This document shows, piece after piece, positions 44,864 through 56,800 of a stretch of 64,000 nucleotides of DNA. Position numbers and translations under genes: made by a program. The DNA is from Tanypteryx hageni (lineage: Eukaryota; Arthropoda; Insecta; Odonata; Petaluridae), in NCBI GenBank assembly GCA_028673005.1, contig CM054116.1:34010854-34074853 (forward strand), read 5' to 3'. Each line of letters opens with the position of its first letter. Positions within the stretch are counted from its first letter, which is position 1. The notes below the pieces were generated by a model. It did not search any database, was not told the DNA's origin, and was given only the letters and a program-made list of their open reading frames with translations.

Positions 44864-47800
44864 ATGGAGAAGTTTATCTCAAGAGATAACCACGAAAGCG
44901 CTAGGATTAGCTTACTTGGGAGTTATGATTCAAAAGCTTCTTTGCTCTTGTCCGAGGATCGTATGGAAGGTATTTTTAGGGCTCGTAAAATAACAATCAA
45001 TATGAAAAATGTCGCATTAAAAAACTAAACGTGTTATTTTGCAGAAATGACAGATGAAACACTTCAAACATTTCACCGTCATCTCCAAATGTCTGTTAAA
45101 ATTGTTAATCTTGAAACTATAATGTTCGAACGATTTTCAGCTCGTGTGGATCCGTCAATTATGGCTTACATTAATCAAGCATTAAGTCAGCATACAAGTA
45201 AGTTAGGTATTTTCTTAGTGCAAGAGTTAATACGAACAATATTTCGATCAATATACGTTCTTGATTTGTTATTTTTAAATAAAAATAAGTAAGTTTAGCG
45301 CTTCTGACATTTACATTTTATTGACCCTCCTGTAGGCGCATGCCTTTTTGTTACACGTTCAGGCATGTAGATTATGTACTCTTGTAATCCACTTTTGTTT
45401 TGTAATTTCTTACCCCAGTTTTTACATTTTTTTACAGAAAGCTATTAGGTACCTACTAGTTTACAACTACAAAAGGGTTCAGCGCCCTTAAAATTATTTG
45501 GATCTTGATAGTAGTAAACAAGAAAAGTTTTGGAAAACACCGTTTATTCATTCTTATATTTGCAGAGAACAAAATTTACATGTTTTGAATGTGTTTTTTT
45601 TGTTTTTGTCTGGTGTTACATTAATAGCTAAACATATAGCAATAAATAAAAACCAATACAAATACATATAAGAATACTGAAACTCAACCATAAATTACAG
45701 CAAAAGAAATAAACACTGATTTTCCAAGCAATTTATACATGTCGCTAAGTTGATCTTTGAACATGAGTCACCCAAACATTGGCATATGAACTGATATAGT
45801 GAACAAAACCTGATAAACAGCTACTGTAGACAGTACCTGCAAAAAATGCTTGCTCGAGAAGGAAAAGAAGTAGGCTGGATTACACTTGTAAGCCATATGC
45901 GTACTGCAAGGTAAACTATGGAAATTGCTTGTGTAGCAATTATGTCTCATAATTCCATTATTTGACTATTTTAGGTTCAAATAACAAAGATATTGCCTTG
46001 TGTTTAATATTGATAATGATAAATTTATGAATGTTTCTTTGTTACTAGATGATCATTTTCAGTCAGTAGGAATGAAAAATAATTTAAAAATTTTCTGGGA
46101 AATAAGTTCAATTATGCTAAGAATTCTGTTGTTAGATTTCATAAATAGAACACTGAGGGATAAAATGACTAACTTTTAAAGTTTAAGTTATTATTTATCA
46201 AATTATTTAACACTTTAACAACCACTATGTTGAATAAAATTGATTGCTCAAACCAAACACTTATCCATTAAAGTTAGCTTTTTGGGTATTAATCTTTCTT
46301 ATTTCCTTAAAATATAAAAAATAATGGCATTTTACGCTTTGCCATGAATGTGCAAACTAATTATTGAGAAATAATATTCAAATATATCATCACTCTACTT
46401 ATTGGTTTCATAAAGAGGTATCAATGACAACTTTTATGACTTAGTTATTTTTGAAATGATGATTAAAAACTGACAAAAAAGGCATTATCATTATATTTAA
46501 TAAAATGATATTGCAATTTAGCAATAACAAAGGAAACTTTGCAAGCTTAATAAAATGCCTATAAATGATAAAAATGTGTTAGCTTGTGAAGAATTATGTG
46601 TGTGGTTTGAAATGTTTGAACTAAAAGGAACCTGAGTAATAAATAGTTTCAAATTGGATTGCGTTAAAAAAATGCATGTCAAAGTACACTACTCCCTCGA
46701 TATCTGCGAGGGATGCGTTCTGCAAAAGCATTGTGGATACTGAATTTGCAGATACTGGACCTTATTTTTACATTACATCTTAGGATAGGGTCACCACACA
46801 AAAGAAGTAATTTCAACAAATTTTAGAGCTATTTAGGCCTATTTTTACTGGTAATAGTACTAGATAATATCACCTATATGAATTTGAAGAATATTTCATC
46901 AGTTACATGTGTTCCGGTTTGTCTCAAGTAAGATTGGTGATCTTCATACAGTAATTAAAGAAGTATAATTGAATATGTGGATATTTTATGAAAGAAATCG
47001 TATTACATTGAGTAAATTACTATTAGCATAGTATTTTACTAGGGATAAAATAAATAATAGTCTTGCATATCTGCCTTATTTTTACCTTTTCTTTGGGAAC
47101 TACGAACTGTTACCTACATTCGTAGTTTTAAAAGGAAAACTAAAATATTAAATACTACATTACTACATTATATACTGTAAAAGAATGACTCAGATACTTT
47201 AAGTATATACCGATTACCGCTTATAAAAAACTCAGTCCTTAATCCATTAAAGCTCAGGAACATTTTTTTTTCAAAATTTATTTTCTTTAGTTAATTTGCA
47301 TTTATTTCAAATAGTTGCATACATTAAATGATCAACAAAATCTCTTAGAGAAATACATACATACACAGGAAAAGCATAGGCCCCACTAATACAAATTTCT
47401 AAAAATATTTTAAAGTATAAAAAGAGCATAATTTCATTTATACATAATGCATATATATTTACATAAAATGTAGAAAAATTGATAGAAATTTCTGTGATTA
47501 TTTACATAATAGGGCTAAAATTCTACACACTGTTATTTCTGAAAAGCAACAAAGCAATCAGGATGTAAGGAAACTTTGCATTTGTTGCACACAACACAGA
47601 CTTTACTTTTTACTTCTCCCCTTGCAATAAGATGGTCTAAGCCAGTGGTTCTCAACCGTTGTGCCATCAGACATGAACTGGTGTGCCGCGGAATTTTGAG
47701 AGAAGCGAGAGAGATACACTGGAAAATGGAGGCGGTGTGCCACCATAACTTGTTTTATTTGTGTAAGTGTGCCGTGGAATGAAAATGGTTGAGAAACACT

Positions 47801-50800
47801 GGTCTAAGCGATCAATTCTGAGATCATCAATTCCTGCTGATGATTATGGTTCTATCCTTCTCTTTGCTGGTGTCCCATAATGCCTAAGCATATAAAGTAC
47901 ACAATCCCACCTGAATTTTAGTAATGGCATACAGTTTCCTATCCTTTTAGTAGCCACCCCTGAACAACGCACACATCTAAGGCCCACCTGAAATACGTAA
48001 ACCACCATTGTTTACTACAGATATTTGTCCAATAGGTAGAAATAAATTGGTCTGCTAATTCAACTCCCCCCGTATGTGCGTCATACATAGCTATTACTTT
48101 TGGCATAGGAATTGTAATATTTTTTTATCAATTGCAGAGTATCGGGTGGTAGTTTGCATCTCAGGTGAAATTCAATTGGTCATCACAGAAACCACATTAT
48201 TATCATTCCACCTCATTACAGTCAAATTTCCATTTGATTTTACCAGTGCAGCCCCTCGTTTAGATTTTTTAAACTTTTTTCAGGTAACCCGTAATAACTT
48301 TTATAAAAATGGAAAATAATCGATAATAACAATAACAAAATATATAAAATACTCACATTTTATGAAAACTTAAAAATAACTTCCAATGGTTTATTATTCC
48401 AGGTGATATGAAATGCTGATAATCTAAAGGGAAAAAAATAATGTCACGATTGCCCAGATGTATCTTTAGATATGTCTAAAAATAATTTGATGATATAGAC
48501 TAGTAAATATATTCTTAAAAATCTCAAAATTATTATCATCAAACCATTGACAATGCACACTGCATAAATGAAATAAATAGTTTAAATATGTACAGAAATA
48601 TTTACATCTGAACGCTTCTAACTCTCGAGGCAGACTGAAAGTTGCGATACTGGGGTAAAGAAAGGGTCTGCAGAAGTAACAGTACACGAGTGCAAGCAAC
48701 ACAAAGGGTCACATCTGGCAGAGAAACCTTCCCTCTATAAAGTGAGAAAGAAATAATGGGAACATATCGGTCAAGGATGTATTTACGAATTTCTTTACTC
48801 AGATGTATCTATAGATACATCTGGGCTTTATTGGGTTATAGAGGTTACATAAAATAATGTCCGCGGATATGCGAGATTCGCAGATATGTGAATTTGCGGA
48901 TACTCAGATCACAGATAATAGGGGCGTAGTGTATATGCAATATGCAGTGAGTGTGCAAACAAATGAATTTTTAGCCTACTTTCCAGAATGTAAATAGGCT
49001 TATAGTTTCTTCATTGTGTCTCTCCATCTGCCTCTCCCCCCTATTGACTTTTGAAACCAATAGACCAATTTTCATGGCACTTGGTAGAAATCTCTTGCTA
49101 TTGGGACCAAGCTCCCAAGAATAGTTTATGTTTCGAGATTGAAAGTCCTGGGTTCGATTCCAGGAACTATCCTTTCCATTTGATTTACATGGAAAATCTT
49201 AAATCCATCATGCACATTAAAATATCTTAGAATTGTAATATCGGAGCGGTATTTATACTAGTCTCTGAAGAAAGTAATTAAGATTCTAATTTTTATGTTA
49301 GAATTTTGCTTATCTATCGTATTTCTTCGAATTTCATGTAAATACTGGTATTTTGTAGTTTTTATCAATCATTACGATTGTTACCATCGCAGCAACTATT
49401 GTTGGACTCAGATTTGGTAGTATAGTAATACTGACACTAATCAACCTATAAAGAAATATTATAATCTGTAAATGATTGGAGTATGCAAACATCTGATTCT
49501 AAAATGTAATTTACATTCATTTAATTTAAAATAATTATGTGGAAAGTAGTCATCTTAAGTTCTATTTGAATCATCTTTTAAGTCATATTATAATTCTTGA
49601 CATCATAATAAAATATAATATAGAATTTTATCCGTATTATTAATGTTTCATTTCATTTAACTCTTGATTTCATGTATTTCATGAAGCACAGTTTCATAGC
49701 ACCCCTTCTTACTCAAGTGTAATTGGTAGAAAAAGTAGTATTGATTCTTTTGCTTCCCATCGAACTATTGGTACAGCCAGAAATTGGTTCACAGCATCCA
49801 ATGCAACGCGTCATTCAGAATTGATGCCAAAGTGAGTACAATTTTTCCTCTGTTTATTATAATTGTTGCAAATGATTTTACAACTAAAAGTTATTTAAAT
49901 AGGAAATAACATTGAAATGTTAAATGCTGTAAAAATATGATAAAAGTAGTTATGAAAGGGCCAATGTATGTATGTGGAAGATGGTTTTGTGTTAATTCTT
50001 AAGAATTTCTAATTATGTATTTGATTTCATATAACCTATGCACAGATTGAGTTTGCAGCAAAAGATGGATATTATTATGCGAGAATTGGAACTTTTAACT
50101 ATCTCAATAGAAAAGGGGGAACAAAAATGGAAACAGGCTCGTGCAAAGTTACTTGCAGAGCTGGAGGAAGCAACTTTACGCCTTGAAGCAGCTAATAAAG
50201 CTAAAGAGGAGCTAGAACAAGGATTTTTATGCAGTTGGCTTGATCCAGTCACTGGGCGTGTCCCTGCTGAGAAATTTGTGCGGTAAAATATTTTCCTGCT
50301 TAAGAATTTATGTGATAATAATTTCTTCAGTATTTTAGTTCAATGTCAACGAAAATCAAACACTTTGGTATGCAATTCTATCTGATCTTATCTCTTCCTC
50401 TCAATTTTATTTAATAATATATTCATGACCACTTTACTAAAACCTGACCTTTATCAAATCAAATTTAAATTTATTACCTAATGCATAGATGCAATATAAA
50501 TATGTACAGCATTTTTCAACCTATAAGACAATTTTTTCTGAAAAACCTTGCATAACATTTACTATTGTCTTTTCTCCCAAAGGTACCCAGGTATCCCAGT
50601 CATAAATTTAATGTAAAAACATCAGGTTTACCAAGCATCGCTGCTAGCTGGATAAACAATTGCTTTTGTTTTTGGTAGGCTGCACAGGATGCAAATACTT
50701 TCTTGGCACAAATTATTTAATCAGATTTTGTGAAGAGAATGTAGAAATAATATGATATTCCAAAGAAGCTGTTAATTGGTACCCTTCTGGAAATTGGAGG

Positions 50801-53800
50801 AAAATGAAATAACTTTAGCTAGTAGAAGAGAGATTGAACTTTGCTCTTAGTAGATTGCACAATACAAAAGTACTTTCTTGACACAAATGATTCCACTGGA
50901 ATTTGTGAAGGCCAAAGAACAGTTCTAAAGAAGTTGACACTTCATCACAGGAGAACTTATAAAACTAACATTATGAATTTTGGTTACAGAATAAACACAA
51001 TCATGGCAATGAAAGTAGGCTCCTTGGAGCCAAGATTAGTATCAGTAGTTTTCTGAAGCAATTTTGGAATTTACCTGGTTGTTATAGGCATTCGCTATGA
51101 AGTTTTATGACAAATCAACTACTTTAACTGGGTATGTTAGTGTTCTACAGTAGTGCTCAAACTATGGCCTGCGGACTGGGCCAGATTTAAGTTGTTGGTG
51201 TCCATAGGCACTGTTTTCTGGTACGCCTTTTTCTTTTTAAAAATATAATAAAAATATAAAAATAATACACGATATTGAAAACAGTGGTGAAAAACTTTTC
51301 CATTGTAGTCAAATTCTGGTGTCCCTTAGATATTTTGCAACTTTTATGATTAGGCGCATTTCATAATTTGATACATTTCATAATTTGGTGCTCTCACACT
51401 TAGTGTTAGGTGCCTTTCATAAGTTGGCACCCTGGGCAGTTGCCTATGTTGCCTATGCGTAAATCCAGCACTGCCTGAGGGCCACATCCAGCCCACCATG
51501 TCTTTAGAAATTAAAGGACATGTAACAACGAAAATAAAAAATTATAAAAACATATTGCATCTTTAACTCTCTATTTATAAAATAAATAAATTAATTAAAG
51601 AAAATCAAGTAGTAATAGCCACCAATGTAACATTATTTTTCAACTGTATTTTCAAACTGTGAGTGGCCCACAATGATTGCAGAAGTGGGCTATGTGGGCC
51701 ATGATAAAAAAGTTTGGGCACAACTGGTGTATTACATAGTTTTTATTCCTATACACAACATTAGTGTAAATATGTGCACTAAATATTTTTTCTGAAAAAT
51801 ATGTCTTAAACTCTAGATGCATCTGGCTGGAAAATACAGTATAAGGTGATTTTAAACTTAAAAACAAATGAAAAAATATAAGGCAGACATTCCCCTAAGC
51901 TGCTCCATTTATAATTTGGGAACAGTGAGGGAATGTTCTGTTAGAACTACCAATGTGACATTGGTTACTATACAAAAATTGGTTTTTACTGCATGGATGA
52001 AGTATTGCCGTGAACATTACAAAGACATAAATATAAGCTTATAGAGTCACTTCAATCCCATAGAAATTATCCATAATGATTTTGTTCTGCATATAATAAA
52101 TAAAGTTTGTCAAACATTTTATTAGTTAAGGAATGCTACATCATCAATTGTCAGGAATCTATAAATAATAATAAAAGGTGATGTGTGTCTGTGTGGAGAG
52201 CATTTCTTGAAAACTATGAAACTTAGAGACTTGAAATTTGGTACAATTGCTAAAGAGACCCTGGGGATGTGCACTTCAGGGTCAGAGTTTTGATTTCTTG
52301 GGGGATGGGGAGAACATTCCATGTAAATAATACCTTGACTAAAGGCCCATGTTAATTTTTTGTAAAATTACACAATTTATTTTGAATATTCTCAGCAAAA
52401 TATCAAATTTGAATCTATATTTAATTTGTTCATGAATGAACAAATACTGGAAGCCATTTGTAAGATGTCAGTATCTATGTATTGCCATAGATCAGAAAAT
52501 GATAGAATATATCATTTCTGATATACATATATTCATTCATCACTTAGGTGATTTGATTTTGTGCATGATTTTAGAAAATGATATTATTAGTATAGGAGAG
52601 CGGCAGAAAGTCACCCTACCATTTAGGGGGGAATATTGGTCATTTATCTTTAGAGTACCTTGACTTTGAAGGAAAATAATAGTAAGTGAAATCAGCATAA
52701 AAAATTTGAAACTGGTAACCTGGGGCAAAGCCTCGGTAATTAGCTAGTAGAATATATTTGTTGTATATTGTAGTTAAATATGAAAGAATATTTATTTTAT
52801 ATATGTTTGACTGTTGAAAAGCTGAGTAGCCTCTCAGAAAGCTTTTACTGTAGCTTTAGTCTTATGAAAATTTGGGAAATCATTTCAACTAGACACACAT
52901 ATAATTCTTGTTTTAGGTTCATCAAGGAGAAAATTCATGTAGCTGAAGGTCATATAGAACATTATCGTTTAAGGACTTCAACTCTTCTTGTGCATTATAC
53001 TCGAGCAAAGCAACAACTGCGCGATAAAGAAGAACTTGAAGAGGGATTATGTCCAATTGATTTTGAGCAGCATAAAATTTGTAATGCTCAACTGAGGAAG
53101 ACATTTGAAAGGAAAAACCAGTATCTCTCTGAACTGAAGCAAATTTCTGGTGAGAGAGATTATTTTATTGAAAAGGGCCAATCAGAATATCTTATTGCTT
53201 TCAGTGCATGCAGCATCTACCAGATATCAGTTAGTGTTATTAAACTTTCTTTTTTCATGTTGAAATTTTTTGTGACTGGAATGTATTGAAGCATGCTGAG
53301 TTGTTAATATCTGTAAAGACAATGGCCAATGGTTAAAACTATTTTTCTTCTGCATTTTTCTTACAATGAAGCACCTTTATTTTTAATATCAACTATCTTA
53401 TGTGTATTTTGAGTAGGAAAATGCAGCCTTATGATGAATGAGAAAAAGAAGAATCTGTTGAAAATATTGCAGAAATTAAACCAGTTGGAAGAATGCATTG
53501 CAGCAAAGGAGACTGCAGTTGATCAAATGAGTCTTGATACTAATCTTGTGAATGGTGAAATAGAGCATGGATTTCATAAACTTGAGAAGTTAAAAAAAAT
53601 CACCAGTGAATATCAAGTAAGAATAGGAATTATATTCTAATCTTTTTTCAATCATCAAACACTATAAAACCCATATTTTCTTGGCCACCTTGTGCATAAC
53701 GCTCAATATCTCAGCCATTTCTTCAGCTAGGTTAACCAAATTTTGTATAGGTTCCTCATTTTTATGCATTCTTTGCACGAAGTGAACGCATATAGGGGAG

Positions 53801-56800
53801 GTCGATTCCGTCTGTCCGTCCACATGTTAAAACTCGGAAACCGCTGGACGATTTATGACGAAATTTGGTATTGGGGAGTTAAAATTGGTTGATCGATTTC
53901 AATTTTGGTCAAAATCGGACAAAAATGATGACCACTTTAAATGAAGACCTGCAATGTTCCTTTGTTTCAACACGGGAACCGCTGGACGTATTTTGATGAA
54001 ATTTGGTGTTGCGGAAATGTGCTAAAATTGGTCTGCCGATTCCAATTTTGGTTAAAATCGGACAACAATTACGACCACTTTACATGACTTACAAATAGTT
54101 GACAATGTTCCTTTGTTTCAACTCGGGAACCGCTTGATGTATGTGATGAAATTTGGTATTGGGGAGTTTTGCTAAAATTGGTCGAATGATTCCAATTTTG
54201 GTTCAAATCGAACAATAATTACGACTACTTTGCATGGAGACCTACATGTATTTTACAAAGCACCTCACTAGCTTCTAGTTAAGTACTCATCTGAGCGAAA
54301 AATATTGAGAACATTGGTAAATCTCAAAGAACGCATTTGGAAACTCTGTCCACTCCGACACGGAGTACACCTTTCCAATCTTGTTTCTCGGGAAGCCATT
54401 TGCAAAAAAAGACCCAGATTCGACTACAGTGGATAATTTTTATTTCCCATAAAAACACTAAAAATCAATTTAGCGACGTACAGGCTTTCATTTTTGTGTT
54501 CACAAAATTAGAAAAATGACCTCAAACTGGGACTGTTTTAAAGGAAAATGAACCAAGTTTCTTATTCTTATCGCCGATCGTCTCCCTCAGTCCACAAATG
54601 CTCAAATTTAACGTTTAGATAACTTATTTTGGTAAAATTTAGCGGTTTTATGAGGATTTTCCTTGAAAACCATGCCACTGTCAAAATCTAGACCCCATTA
54701 TTGTCTCAATTATCATATGAGTAATACATATATACGTACGTATAGAGTGTCTTAATATGAGCCATAAAGTATTTAACGTGTCGCCCAGAGAAAGGGAGAT
54801 AGTTGCATGAAAATAAGGAGGGAGGGAGAGGGGTAAAAGGACGTCAATTTCCCATCATTCCAGCTTTTTGTATGACAATAAATAAGGCTCAAGGGCAAAC
54901 TTTTTCTCATAGAGGCCTTTTTCTGGATGAGCCAGTTTTTGCCTGGAAATGAAAATTATTTGAGTTTATGCTAAAAATTCACAATTACAAGGAAAATTGA
55001 AAAATGACAGCCGTGTTTTTATCGTGAATGTTTTGTATAAAGTTATTTATATCCCTAATTTTTTGTTATTAAATTTTATAATATTTAATTTTGTTTTATC
55101 CTGTTGTTGAATTTTTAAGGCATACTTATGAATTACAATTTAAAGAATAGGTACAAAGCAAGTGTATGCAGAAATATCTACAATAATGTGCAACGGTTTT
55201 CTATGACAAGGCATTCAAGTTTATGTTTTAAATTCATTATGTTGGAATTTTGAAATTTGAAAGATACGAATAAATTGTTTCTAAAAATAATTCTATTTCT
55301 CATAAAATAACACGTAAAAATAGACTTTTGGACCTGTAGGGTTTTATTCTTTTGCAAGTTAAAATTAGAAAAATCTAATTTGAACTATTATAAAGAAGAA
55401 TTAATGAAGCTTCTTATTCTATTAATCTTTTTCCGCCTACAACTCGAAACATATAAATCACATATTTTGGGGTAATATTTCCATTTTAATGGAAAATGCT
55501 TTGACGACAATGTACCGTATTTACCCGAATCCAAGGCGATTTTTTTTCAAATTTCGGTTCGCAAAAATCAAAGGTCGTCCTAAATTCTGGCATAAAGTAG
55601 AGACGCATTTAATTAACGTTTGTTCAGCATGAAACATAAGTTAAATAATTCTATCTACTGAAAATATTCATTGAAAACTTACGATCCAGATTTAAATTAT
55701 GTAATACAGTATTATTTAAATAATTTAATATATAATAATTTAAATAATAAATAATTTTAAAAAATGATTTTTTTCTCAAACAAAAATTTGTAACAAAACT
55801 TTTCAATGAATGAACGAACTATACCTATACTGATTACGTGTGTTTAAATTATACGCTGAATACGTACAAATAACGTGTTATTTAACGAAGTAAAGATCAA
55901 TTGAATTTTAATTTTGAACATTGACGTTCAGTGAACAATTATTGCGCGAGCGATTCCCTAACCTGAACTAAACTTTCCTTCAAGGTATAAACCACTCCTT
56001 CAGCCATAAATGTATTGGAAGAGCCTCGTGTCACTGTCGAAGCAGGTTCGCCCTGATGATGCCCACATAGTGGGTGAAATGCATTGTCTCTTCCAATAAA
56101 TTTATGGCTGAAGGAGTGGTTTATACCTTGAGTAGGTAGCCATAAGAACCAAGCCCCCAATCAATAAATCTTCCTTGTGTATTGGCGAATATCATGTTGC
56201 AGATTTCAAAACAAATGACGGTTTAAATCACCAGAATTTATCAATTCACGAGTTTAACGCCATAAATTCTCTAATTGTGATTTTGTCTTACATTTTTTTA
56301 ATTAAAAAACCTTTTCAATTAATGATCGAACTATACCTATACCAAATACGTATGTTCGAAATATACGCCGAATACGTGCAAATGACGTGTTATTTAACGA
56401 ACTAGAGAACTCTTGAATTTTATTTTTGAAGGACTGCGTTCAGTGAACAATTAATGCGCCAACGATTCTCTAAAATCAACTAAACTTCCCTTGTTTATTG
56501 GCGAATATCATCAAACAAATGACAGCGTAATTAACCAGGATTTCCCCATTCAACAATTTTACGCCATAAACTCTTGAATTGTGATTTTGTTTTACATTCC
56601 TTTTAAAGACGTCACTCTCAACCTCTCAGTAAAAGTACATAGAGATGATCTAAAACCTACACGTCTCACTTATAAACACCCTTTGCCGATAATGCTTACT
56701 TAAACTTAAGTGAAAGAATTAGATTTTAATTAATAAATTTAATTTAATAAATGGAATGCATATGCAATAATGATACGTACGCTCAACTAGTTCTTTTTCT

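Larger units (their letters stand above)
46687..48931. mobile_element. Tigger-like TIR element hosting piggyBac
   Basis: Flanked by TA (46685-46686, 48932-48933). Ends CACTACTCCCTCGATATCTG and, reversed, CACTACGCCCCTATTATCTG. Its own sequence is about 650 bp; the rest is a piggyBac element that landed inside. In CCDC113 intron 2. Confidence 0.8.

Noticed and set aside
44808..44993. Frame MNESNFNENNNFKAF... as the CCDC113 start
   Set aside because: It begins at TTG, not ATG, and its phase does not join exon 2; the overlapping frame from ATG 44864 does.
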